NCBI GenBank assembly: GCA_016800925.1
Contig: JABCPU010001021.1
Location: 1-18,326 of the forward strand
DNA: 18,326 nt
Direction: 5' to 3'
Source: Suillus spraguei
Lineage: Eukaryota; Basidiomycota; Agaricomycetes; Boletales; Suillaceae
Both the position numbers and the translations under genes were made by a program. Shown piece by piece: positions 9,396 through 18,326 of the stretch (its first letter is position 1; each line of letters begins with the position of its first letter). Below the pieces are notes generated by a model. That model made no database searches. It saw only the letters and a list, made by a program, of their open reading frames with translations, and was not told where the DNA came from.

Positions 9396-9974
9396 TTTGG
9401 TCGGTGCTCTCTTTGTTGGCGCTCTCTTTGATTGGCGTTCGGGTTCCTGTTCGTGGACGCCAATGTCAAGAAAACACATCTCCTACTCTTGATTAAGGTG
9501 CGTCATTCTTGTCTGGTGTGGTCGCTACTTACGTGGCGGCCGTCAGGCCATCGCCCTTTTTAATGCAAATTAACATGAGGAGGAAATTATGCGTGTCCAA
9601 AAATGCTGGAGGGCAAACTGTAACCAGCGAGACCGCCCTTCAGCTCCCACTCACTTACTACGGTCCAAGTGTGAGTGGTTTTGTTTGCACATTCGTTTCT
9701 ATGGCCGAAGAAATGTGCTTCAAGATAACTATACATTGTGTACTATACTGATGCCCTCACCTTCCAGATTCCCTCAGGCAGTGACGGCGCTTGGACTTAC
9801 GGTGGTCTCACCTCGCCAGCAGCTTCCACTTCCTCTCTAACGTCCTCTCCTACCGTGACATCCTCCACCTTCACCCCAACATCATCCTATCTGCATCGTC
9901 TTCATCATCCTATCAGTCTACATCTACATCCCCTTCCACCTCTGCAACATCAAATCATTTTTTGAACGCAATTG
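9396..9974 (+). pseudogene. Ser/Thr-rich secreted-type protein remnant ending at repeat A
   Basis: This follows the NACHT fragment with no gap. A Cys-containing segment (QKCWRANCNQRD...LLRSKC, 9589-9680) precedes a probable intron (donor GTGAGT near 9670, acceptor CCTTCCAG at about 9768). Then come IPSGSDGAWTYGGLTSPAA and a Ser/Thr-rich tail (TSSLTSSPTVTSSTFTPTSS). After a frame slip near 9890 the tail resumes as SSSSSYQSTSTSPSTSATSN. Cysteines followed by a Ser/Thr tail would suit a small GPI-anchored surface protein, possibly of CFEM type, but the cysteine pattern is too incomplete to say. The reading frame runs into repeat A at about 9975, where a hydrophobic GPI signal might have been expected. 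The function is a guess. Confidence 0.4.
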
Positions 9975-10039
9975 CCTATGTCATACTAGGACGACTACAG
10001 GGGCGCGGACGAAAGACCGTACACCATAGAATACATAGG
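9975..10039 (+). repeat. Repeat A: solo copy of the ~55-bp terminal repeat
   Basis: The core (9977-10033) starts TATGTCATACTAGGACGACT and ends ACACCATAGAATA. It is the same sequence, in the same orientation, as repeat B (10333-10388), and inverted relative to repeat C (13445-13498). This copy is itself bounded by 7-bp inverted ends, CCTATGT (9975-9981) and ACATAGG (10033-10039), not seen in full at B or C. It may be the outer left end of a larger element (A to C) or a solo end left by an excision or deletion. Confidence 0.85.
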
Positions 10040-10332
10040 TCAAGTTAATAAAATATAATATCATCTCAACCATCCTCGATATTAGCCTCTTCTCCCTTAA
10101 GGTACAAGCCCTTTTCCAGTGCTTAACGCATCTGCCCAGCGCACGTCAGCAAATGCTGACGTGGCTCGAACATATGCGAACGACACCTGAAGGCGCCAGA
10201 GTGAGCGAAAAGGAGTGGAGGTACAGGCGAGAGCAGACACACGGCTTGCTAAGTATACAAGTCCCTTTCGTGAACCGTCCATCGTTGTAGGCGTTCGATG
10301 ACAGCATCATACATGCCATCCACAGATCCTAC
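10040..10332 (+). other. Coding-like segment between repeats A and B
   Basis: From about 10095 the plus strand is open for about 65 codons, and the product looks like a real protein: LKVQALFQCLTHLPSARQQM, then MRTTPEGARVSEKEWRYRRE and LLSIQVPFVNRPSL before a TAG at about 10288. It resumes AFDDSIIHAIHRSY up to repeat B. An acceptor-like TTAAG lies at the start. I do not recognise the family. It could be a trace of element-encoded protein or another captured exon. It contains the 20-bp palindrome ACGTCAGCAAATGCTGACGT (10143-10162). Confidence 0.35.
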
Positions 10333-10388
10333 ATGTCATACTAGGACGACTACAGGGGCGCGGACGAAAGACCGTACACCATAGAATA
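10333..10388 (+). repeat. Repeat B: left terminal inverted repeat of the XRN1-carrying element
   Basis: It matches repeat A over ATGTCATACTAGGACGACTA through ACACCATAGAATA. Reversed, it matches repeat C, with one clear difference in the core (CAGGGGCGC here, CAGAGGCGC in C). XRN1 coding sequence starts within the last bases (GAATATGTGGACTCG from 10384), so the capture junction is at the inner end of this repeat. Confidence 0.88.
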
Positions 10389-13300
10389 TGTGGACTCGAA
10401 TTGGTTCAAAGGAAAGCGGAGCAAACACGTAGAAGAAATGGAACTTGCGCGCATGCGTGCTAAGCTTGGTACAGTTTTCCATTCTTCCTGTCGACAACTA
10501 ACAATTAGTTCATGTTAGTTCTTACGCGCCCTCAACGAGACATTTTTGATCAAGTACAGCAGTTTGTATTGCAAAACCCCAGGAAACCCTCACAGCACCG
10601 TACTGCGGCCCTGACAATGCCTAATACGTTTCCCGCTCGGGAACGGAAGTTCATCAGCACCCTGGCGGAGGAGTTGCATCTGTCGGTTACATGGGATGAG
10701 TACGATGAAGAGGATCAAAATCTTGTCACATGGCGGCTCCCAGGATTTTTGGACGAACCCTTGGCAGAAACTGATCCAGAGCAGGCTAACGGAGACAGTA
10801 ATAGTGAGAGCGAGTAGGAAGATGTGGAGGAAGATGATGAAGAAGGTAGGGCTGCAGTAGATCGAGTGTCAAAGAAATTCGACAAGGCCCCTGTGGTGGA
10901 TGATGATGAAGAAGGTGGGGGTTTTGACGCACGACATGAACAATCCATCAACGACAAAATGTCCGAATGGAAGAGAGGATATTACAAGGTGCGTCCCCGC
11001 CTTGTATACCGTTCGTCAGACCAACCGGTTGCACGACAGGAGAAACTTGGAATCTCCTATGATGACCCTAAAGAGATGGACGACTTGATATACCGCTACG
11101 CAGAGGGTCTACAATGGGTTATGCATCACTATTACAGTGGGATCGCCTCCTGGGGCTGGTTTTACAATTACCATCACGCCCCGCGGATATCTGGTACTTT
11201 TACATTCCCTGTCCTCTTGTGCTATGTTCACATTTTCTTCAAGATTTACGCGACCTTTGGTGACAAGTCGTTCATGTTCGAGCTGTGTAAACCCTTTCCG
11301 TCCTTTCGAACAATGATGGGCGTCCTCCCGTCTGCAAGCATGGAACATGTTCCGATAGCATATCAAGTATGTTCAGTGGCCTGTGTCATGCATTAGACTA
11401 ATCAACCATAGGACCTAATGTACGATCCAAATCACCGATATTGGACTTTTACCCTCTTGAATTTGAGCAAGACTTAAATGGAAAGAAGCAAGAATGGAAG
11501 CAATCGTTAAGATTCCCTTTATTGATGAGCAGCGGCTGTTACGAGCAATGAAATGTGAGTAGCAAATTCCGCTTTTGGTTGTAGTTCGTCATCGTCCATG
11601 TGTGCAGCTCGAGAACATAGGTTGACCCCAGAGGAACGCCGCCGCAATGGGTTTGGAACCAGTACCAAATTTATCTTCAGTCCTGGAGAGTCCACAGTCT
11701 ATCCTTCATCGTTACCGGATTTCTTCCCTCCTATATATCGTTGCACATGTAAGATGGAATCTTTCGACCTTCCAACTCTTGATGGACTCCATCTCGTCCC
11801 TGGACTATGCGAAGGTGTATGCCTCGGTGCAAAAGCTTCGCTGGATTCCCTTTGTGGTACATTACCCCACACAGCACAACTAGGCTTTCACGGTGTCAAT
11901 GTACACGGTTCGTTCCGAAAGCCGCAACAAGTCAATGGCAGTTCACATACAAAATGCTCACGAAAACCGCAAGGTAGAGGATACGCCCAGGAAATGGTTG
12001 GCAAACGCACTTTCATCGGTTGGCCTTTCTTGCAAGAAGGGCTGGTCACGGCCGTGTCCGATTCATTGTTCAAGTACGAGAAGTTGGTACTCGTGCTGGT
12101 ACTCTGGCGAAGGTTGTTTCCAATCCGCATTCCCACCAGAGCTTGAGCCATTGGAAGGGAAAAAGCTGAACGGATGAGACGCTATATTCGAAGAGATGTG
12201 GAGTGATTACTGGTGCACGTCCGTCCGCTAAAAGGTGCGTGCTGGTACTTTATGGACGTCCGCTCTTTACACATTCGTGCAGGTTTGAAACGCTTAGAAT
12301 CAGGCGCATTGGTTAAAGACTACGAAGGACCCGAAAAAAGAACTCGAACAAGCCGTCCAGATGGTCATTTCAGAAGTTGCATCCGAAGATCCCAGGTTCA
12401 TCGAGAAGGATGCTCCACCTCTGTCGGAGGAATTTCCTGACGGAACGAACATTTTCTTCCTTGGCGAACACGCGTATGGTGTGGCTGCCCAGGTGTCTTC
12501 AACTACTGACAGCGCTTTGTCTGTTGTTCTGGCAGTATGTCACAATGCCCTACCACAATTTATCTTTCTAAATGATCTCGTAGTTCTTCCTTTCAGATAA
12601 AACGGAGAATAACAAGTTCAAGATTATTGTTGATAATCGTATTTCACTGCACTACTTGCCATCGCTCAAAGCAGCTTCCACAATCGGAATGTCACCCAGA
12701 GCCCTCTCCAAAATCACGTCAAGCTTCATGGTTCCCTCCGATCATCAAAAGAACAATCTCGGACTGAGCATCAAGTTCGAGGCCAAGGGCTTGAAAGTTA
12801 TTGACTACTCACGGAAGGCTGGTCGTTATTGGGAGTTTAGCGAGAAGGCAGTTGACCTCATTCGTGAATATAAGGTTGGTCCTGTCTGGACCAAGGGGGC
12901 GACGGTAAGCTGTTGGATTTGCCCGACAATTCCTTGATCTCATCTCTAGGATGATAGATATGGCTCGCGCTACGGACATCTTTGACTTTCACGCTGATGC
13001 TGGGGTCAAGGAAGTAAAGTCGTGGTTCAAATCGAAGGGGGTCCGAGATCTTGAGCCAGTTTCCCTATTCTCGGACAGCCTAGCGAATGTATGGAATCGT
13101 CGTTTATCCCGAGTCACGTTTCATTCAAAACTGTCTTTAGAGCACTGTCAAAGAAATTGAACAGGTTGCCGATGACATCAATAAGAACAGGTCCAAAGCT
13201 GGAATCAAGAAAGCCATTGTGAAGAATATCCCTCGTCACGCAGTTCTAAAACCATCGCACGCTATCTATCGACTCCAGAACCAGCGCTTTGCCTTGGGAG

Positions 13301-13446
13301 ACAGGGTAACTACGGTTCAAGATTCAGGTGGAGTTCCGTTGTCTGCAAAGGTGTTGTCGTTGGGTTGAATACAAAGTCGATGGATGTCGTGTGGGATGTG
13401 CCATTTATGTCTGGTACAACGCTTGGGGACAAGTAGGTGGAACGCT
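10384..13446 (+). pseudogene. XRN1: XRN1 5'-3' exoribonuclease fragment, copy 2 (inside inverted repeats)
   Basis: This copy starts one exon earlier than copy 1: EYVDSNWFKGKRSKHVEEME (10384-10468), an intron 10469-10518 with CTAAC branch point, then LTRPQRDIF. Later blocks are RYAEGLQWVMHHYYSGIASW (about 11090), SASMEHVPIAYQ, a PEERRRNGFGTSTKFIFSP segment (about 11625), LDGLHLVPGLCEGVCLGAK (about 11782), GKRTFIGWPFLQEGLVTAVS, MIDMARATDIFD and VTTVQDSGGVPLSAK. It ends in the intron after GTTLGDK. Compared with copy 1 it has lost about 20 bp between two CTGGTG repeats near 12208, and about 57 bp near 12887 that encode the FAILDQGGDG block. It also has an early TAG (10815-10817) and independent frameshifts. 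It lacks the nuclease N-terminus with its metal-binding acidic residues, so exonuclease activity is not expected. Confidence 0.9.
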
Positions 13447-13498
13447 ATGGTGTACGGTCTTTCGTCCGCGCCTCTGTAGTCGTCCTAGTATGACATAG
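13445..13498 (-). repeat. Repeat C: right terminal inverted repeat
   Basis: This is the reverse complement of repeats A and B, reading CTATGGTGTACGGTCTTTCG at its inner end and CTAGTATGACATAG at its outer end. XRN1 homology stops at its first two bases (GTGGAACGCT, 13437-13446). It lies 160 bp past the stop codon of the minus-strand gene to its right, so insertion there did not break that gene. A 9-bp inverted pair, CTTCTCATG (13499-13507) and CATGAGAAG (13581-13589), begins right after it and is probably chance. Confidence 0.88.
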
Positions 13499-13657
13499 CT
13501 TCTCATGAAACCACTAGGGAAGCCCTCAGGGTCAATTGTATGACCTGTTGTCATCTTGATAGACGCGGTGGACCGTGTTGCATGAGAAGGTAGAGAACTG
13601 ACTGACAAGAAGTGATTACTGTACATGTGACCAGACCAAAACGATAATCAAATAGTA

Positions 13658-16154
13658 TTATTCACGAGCATCAGCATCTAGTAAAGATGAGGCCCTGGAA
13701 GAATTTTTAGCCCAAAGTGTGATTGCATCTGTAGACCAGATGCCTTCATGATCATCTAACTTAGTCTTGGGTCGTTTCGAGAGATGTAAGAGTGCTTGGC
13801 GAGTGAGAGAACCTCCGAGTCCATTTGTGCGGGGTGACAGTGTGCGTTTGAGATTCCCTAGTAAATGTGCATTGTTACAGAACTGGGTTGTTGGGAGAGT
13901 TCAGTGCGTACGTGTTTTGGATCTCGTGGTACGTGTGGGTATTGGAACCTGAGTCGGCCTTTTCCCCTTTCTTACCAACCCTTTCTGCCTTGTCCCTCTG
14001 CCTCCAAGCCTCAGCAGCACTCCTGGCGCCCTGAAAAAGATCCAAGTATCACACAACAGCATAAGTCGCTGTTGAAATTCTCGAGACTCGTCCGTCGGTT
14101 GTGGGTAGCGTTCCAGAACAAGCCGACCAATTTGATCTGAAAAGGCATTTTCTCCGCTTCTGATAAATGCGGAGATATCGACACAATTGTCTGGAGTAAC
14201 CTGTCAAACGGTCATTCCGGCTTCAGTGTAGTTTGCAAGTACACTATGCGATGACACTCACAAAAATAGGTGGAGCTAGTGGAATAATAAAATCCCTCCC
14301 ATCCCGCTTTGTCTGCAATGAAAGGTCTCCAGATATGGGCCACGAACATTGCGAATGCATCGTAAGTTGCTCAAACGGAATCGCTTGATCATCTTCTGGT
14401 GGATTGGGCAAAAGACTGGGGAGATGATAGCAAGCGAACGATACACAAACACTTTGTTCCAAATCTCTGTAAACCGCTGAATAAGTAGATAAAGGCGAGA
14501 AAATGACACATACGTTGGTGATGATTTACGCTTAGCCCACCGACAATTTGGAGATAGAGTGTATGATCGAGATTGAAAGTATGGTTGATTGTCCCGCGAG
14601 GTGACTCGAGTCCTTGCCGAAACATCATCACGGCCATCTCCCCTCCAAATCTCGCACAGGCGGCTTGCGAAGGGGTATTATCTACTGGAGACAACAATAT
14701 TTCGTCTCCGTGGTGTCCTGCACCTGCATCTGAGGATATTGCAGGTGGCTGACTTGGGGCTAGGGAATCCGTATTTGGTTCTGGCGGCGTCGTGAGCTTG
14801 GGGACAACATCTCCTGGTGTATCCAAGAGAAGTGTTTCTGAACCTTGAGGCACATGTTGCCTTTGAGAGTCGTTCATAACAACATCAACCATAGTGGGTA
14901 CGATTTCCTCTTGGTTGAGTTCTTTAGCATCTGTAGGCACCGAAATCTCAGTAAAAGACGAGGTACTCGGCAGATCAACGGCATTCGCAGGAGCTGCAGG
15001 CTCGTTTACTGTAGTCGGTTCAGTAGATGCCGGTCGTAGAGGTATCCTTCCTGGCATGCGAGATGGCCGTATTTTCTCCGCAGGCGGTCCCGTCACATCA
15101 TTTGAAACATTAGGCGCACTGGGTGGCCCGGGAGCAGCAGGACTTAAAGGCTTTGAGTCAGGAGAAGCTGCAGGCTGATGATGCGCCTTAAACCATTCGA
15201 GGTCACGGTGTTTGAGGTGCTCAGATAGTGAAGATGTCAGAGATTGGCGCTTTGGCTGCAGTTTTGGAAGGGGTTTCTGGATAGAGGCACTGGTCGGGGT
15301 GTCCATGCGAATATCTGAGCAGGGTATAGATGTGGTCGAAATGTGCATTGTAATCTATGAATTTATATGTCAAACCATGAATAAACAGCGCGTGCACACC
15401 TTACAGGTGATTGAACTGAAGGCTCCGCTTGCGTAGTATTAAGAATAGTACTAGGAAACATTAGGTTTGCGCTTGGAGTCGCATCCCAGGCAATTGTGAT
15501 TACTGAGGTAGTGTCCCTAAACAAGATCATGACATTGATGTTCAGGTTTAATAAATGCCTGCGTACTTGTATTCTTGAGCCGTGGCTTCGCCTTCAGCTC
15601 GGACAGGATATGTGATTCTAGCCGAAACCCGAGAGGAACTTTGGATCAAGTCGTGGAGTCGGACTACGTGACAAAATTGACAAACAGCCGAATACTTGGT
15701 GAGAATCAACACGTATATTGCAGGTCCTCCTCAGTGAAAAGCGGCAAGAAAGGAATCACGGCGCGAATTAAGGCCTGATATATGTCCATCGCGGCCACTG
15801 CTGACGATTCTATATGGAGAAACCTTGTCGTAAAGGTCTGGTGGGCAATCTGTCCAGTACAAGATGAACAAATAGAGCAGAAAGCGATACATCTACACAC
15901 CTCGAAGAGCAAAACGATCTGGTGTTAGGGGTCAAAAGTAGTTATTGAGTCTTGCTTCTGTCAAGCCGATCGAGAATTCTAACACTTACATTACGTAGAG
16001 CGTCAGGATAGTACGCTTTCTCAGAACCCAACCAGTTCTTCAGCTTATTGGCAGTATTTATATACTCGTTGACGTCTTTTGATGCGAGCCTGGTTGCAAA
16101 GACCGGGAAAATCTTCGCGTTGTCGGCGACGGCAGTCTGTGGACGAGAACTCAT
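13658..16154 (-). CDS. Uncharacterised nine-exon protein, 682 aa, intact
   Basis: I do not recognise this gene. A consistent model exists. Exons, in plus-strand positions read from right to left: 15990-16154, 15901-15918, 15713-15849, 15567-15638, 15405-15516, 14514-15354, 14262-14476, 13912-14200 and 13658-13857. They sum to 2049 nt with all phases agreeing and no internal stop. The start is MSSRPQTAVADN and the stop is TAA at 13658-13660. The N-terminal ~110 residues look alpha-helical (NEYINTANKLKNWLGSEKAY, MDIYQALIRAVIPFLPLFTE). The middle, about residues 170-390, is Pro/Ser/Thr-rich and probably disordered. A conserved-looking block follows (FIIPLAPPIF, TPDNCVDISAFIRSGENAF), then a basic tail. 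That block faintly recalls the PINIT region of Siz/PIAS SUMO ligases, but I see no RING. Exon 2 is only 18 nt. The intron before exon 4 needs the acceptor at CAAAG (74 bp). A TTTAAATA stretch lies upstream, near 16225. Confidence 0.65.
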
Positions 16155-16430
16155 GAAGTCCTTGGATGCTGATGAAGCCGCAGAAAGCTGTTGGACTACA
16201 CGGAATTGACTATCTGTAAAATATTTAAAGGCTTAGACGCCCCATCAACCTTGTGGTCGTTATAGTTGTCATATCAAAAGAGTCCAAGTTGTGGCTCGCA
16301 GGTACAACTTGTACAGCCGCAACAAAGGCAAACAGTCTCATTGTCGGCATACTTTCTACTTTATGTAATTACGTATACTGAACATATATTCTATGTATTG
16401 TTTTCCGTGTTCACGCTGCGTCGTCAACAA

Positions 16431-18326
16431 TCATAGCCACTCCACAGTCTAAAAAATGAAATCAACCTTAACTCGGATGAGACAAAATGACAGGACTTAC
16501 AGCAGGGGGCTTCGAAGATATATCATAAGTGACACGATTGATCCCACTTACTTCGTTAGACGATATCCGACGCAAGACTTCGGGAGGGAACGCATACCTT
16601 GAAAATCAAGTTAGCATCGAACAGGACTAAAAAGTAAGACAAAACATACCAATCGGCAGTCATGAAGTCTTCCGACGTCACCGCCCTCAGAGCAATTACC
16701 TGTGAAATATGTTAAGGCAGTAAAAGAGTGTGTGTCGTCCTCCAAACCTGCTCGTATGTGCGCTTGTCACCCATCACGCCTACAGCTTTCACCGGAAGCA
16801 AGATGGTCATGGCCTGGCTAATTTGATTGTAGAGGTTCGCCTTGCGGATCTCCTCGATATAAATATGATCCGCTTGTTGCAGGATCTTCACCTGTTCGCA
16901 TGTGACTGGACCCAACGAATGGCCAGACCAGGACCTGGGAAAGGATGACGTTGAACCAGAGGTGCTGGTATCGACAGGAGTCTCCCAAGTGCACGGACTT
17001 CATCTACGTAGAACGGTCAGTGTAATCAATAATATGGGATTCCATTCGAACCTTTGAAGAGCTCGCGCAGGGGTTCAATTAACTTCAACTTCATGTCCTT
17101 GAGAAGCCCACCGACATTGTGATGTGTCTTTATGGTTGCACTAGGGCCCTTAAAGCTGATGCTCTCGATGACATCTGGGTATAGCGTTCCTTGCAACAGC
17201 CATTCAATCTTCCCCTTTGCCTCCGCTCCATTCTCTTCCTTCTCGGGAGCTTCCTCGATCTTCGACGCTTCTGTCTCGAAAAAAACGTTGATGAACGTGT
17301 TCCCAATAATCTTACGTTTCTGCTCCGGATCTTCGACACCATGAAGTCGGGAGAGGAAGAGCTCAGAGGCATCCACCACGGTCAGGTTGACGCCAAGATC
17401 TTTATTCAGCATGTCGTTGACTTGTTGTGCTTCGTTCAGACGAAGCACGCCGTTGTCCACCATGATTGCATGGAATCTGGTATGCGAGTAAGATACAAGT
17501 CACGAAAAGAACGTAGGGGCGCACCTGTCGCCGATTGCTTCGTGCATTAACTTGGCTGCAACAGTGCTGTCGACGCCTCCGCTGACTGCGCCGATCACAC
17601 GTCCTTTCGGGCCACATATCTCTCGGATGCGAACGATTTCCTTGCCAATAAATTCCTCCTGCAATCACTGTGAACATGACAATAAACGTAGCACCGTGAT
17701 TACTTCACCATTGTCCAGTTTGGTCGGCATTGGCATATATTCAACACAAATCGACCAATGAGCTGCCTTCCCTGCGGTGAATGTGTCACCTCTGGATGGA
17801 ACTGAATGCCATAAATCGACTTGGAGTTATGTGCGATGGCGGCATAGGGAGCGGTGTTCGTCCGTCAGATGACATGGAAGTCAGGAGGCATAACAGACAG
17901 TTGATCTCCGTGTGACATCCAGACCTTATCGCAAGTCAACTTGGCTTATGACAGACGAAACGAAAAACACGCACTTGCATCTGATCGCCGAGTCTTCGAA
18001 CAGGGCATCGACGGAGTTTCCAGATCCACTGGACCTGCTAATCTGAACCTCTGCAAGCCCGTATTAGCGATGATCGCATTTTGCTACCTGTCCCTTATAA
18101 TTACAGCAGAGCTCCTGGATCCTGCGTGAGTTAGTGTCCACCATGATGCTCGAGAAAACCAGACCTGGAGGCCATAACGGATACCAAGGATAGGAACACC
18201 CAGAGTGTAGATACCAGGGTCCGCGTGAGGTGCATCGTCGTCGTACACAGAGTATGGAGATCCGGAAAGGATGATCCCTGGAATTTTGCGTCAGAAACGC
18301 GTTTCCGCTGCATCACACGAGCGAAC
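16431..18326 (-). pseudogene. GUA1: GMP synthase (glutamine-hydrolysing), 5' end outside window, damaged
   Basis: GMP synthase converts XMP to GMP using ATP and glutamine. Glutaminase domain: [74 protein letters not shown] and [19 protein letters not shown] pyrophosphatase domain: [16 protein letters not shown], the P-loop SGGVDST and [13 protein letters not shown]. Dimerisation domain: [36 protein letters not shown] and [14 protein letters not shown], ending in TGA at 16431-16433. Exons are separated by eight introns of 48-52 bp, and a ninth (18278 onward) probably runs from the window edge. Damage: the nucleophile Cys of GICYG is Arg (codon 18177-18179); in-frame TAA at 18064-18066 and TGA at 17865-17867; a ~1-bp loss near 17993; a ~4-bp loss near 16914, between LAIR and LGPVT. 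His and Glu of HPE remain. It is either a pseudogene or a poorly sequenced gene. Confidence 0.85.

Larger units (their letters stand above)
10333..13498. mobile_element. Candidate DNA transposon with terminal inverted repeats carrying an XRN1 fragment
   Basis: Inverted ~54-bp repeats B and C flank about 3.06 kb that is XRN1 from end to end, with introns. No transposase is present, so this would be a non-autonomous element mobilised in trans, like the Pack-TIR elements described in plants. A larger version bounded by repeats A and C (9975-13498) is equally possible, since A and C share a longer outer end (CTATGTCAT) than B and C. I could not find a convincing target-site duplication around either version, which leaves movement unproven. 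An inverted duplication of a short repeat around a captured segment would look similar. Confidence 0.6.

Noticed and set aside
1987..13446. XRN1 copies as retrocopies or LTR-element cargo
   Set aside because: Introns with intact splice sites are present and there is no poly-A tract or LTR.
13499..13589. 9-bp inverted repeat CTTCTCATG/CATGAGAAG as part of the element
   Set aside because: It is too short, lies outside repeat C, and has no counterpart beside A or B.
14894..15178. Plus-strand ORF of 94 codons, with neighbours at 14589, 14845 and 15212
   Set aside because: They are antisense to the large exon of the intact minus-strand gene, whose nine exons join in phase.
15567..15713. Frameshift in the minus-strand 682-aa gene
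   Set aside because: Using the acceptor at CAAAG (exon 4 ending at 15638) restores the frame, so no indel is needed.
18278..18326. In-frame TGA (18291-18293) as another stop in GUA1
   Set aside because: The sequence reads as an intron end (CTGAC branch point, then TTCCAG), and a GT lies exactly at the window edge, so the TGA is probably intronic.

Overview
The window looks like nuclear DNA of a mushroom-forming basidiomycete (Agaricomycetes). The genes have many introns of about 45-55 bp with GT...AG ends and CTNAC-type branch points. They also resemble families I recall from that group: fungal-type NACHT proteins, a family with a histone-H3-like tail, and an uncharacterised expanded family on the minus strand. 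All identities come from reading the sequence and from memory; no search was run.

Layout. 1-1575 is an array of about five tandem copies of a ~297-bp unit. It is followed by a stretch with 21-bp repeats carrying GGTGACG. 1987-4983 is a decayed, intron-containing middle fragment of the 5'-3' exoribonuclease gene XRN1 (copy 1), which ends at a near-perfect hairpin (4985-5039). 5854-7633 is a multi-exon gene whose protein starts with a close mimic of the histone H3 tail, followed by a PHD-like zinc finger and a C-terminal zinc ribbon. 7920-8835 (minus) is a relic of an uncharacterised family. 8903-9395 is the start of a NACHT gene with a damaged P-loop, running into a Ser/Thr-rich remnant that stops at a ~55-bp repeat (A, 9975-10039). 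A second copy of that repeat (B, 10333-10388) and an inverted third copy (C, 13445-13498) bracket XRN1 copy 2 (10384-13446). This is the layout of a DNA transposon that captured a gene fragment. 13658-16154 (minus) is an intact nine-exon gene of unknown function. 16431 to the right edge (minus) is the GMP synthase gene (GUA1), which lacks its glutaminase nucleophile and carries stops and frame breaks.

The left two thirds is repeat-rich accessory DNA with captured and decaying genes. The right third is ordinary gene-dense sequence, although its one recognisable housekeeping gene is damaged. The strongest candidates for something new are the H3-mimic zinc-finger gene and the element with terminal inverted repeats that carries XRN1.
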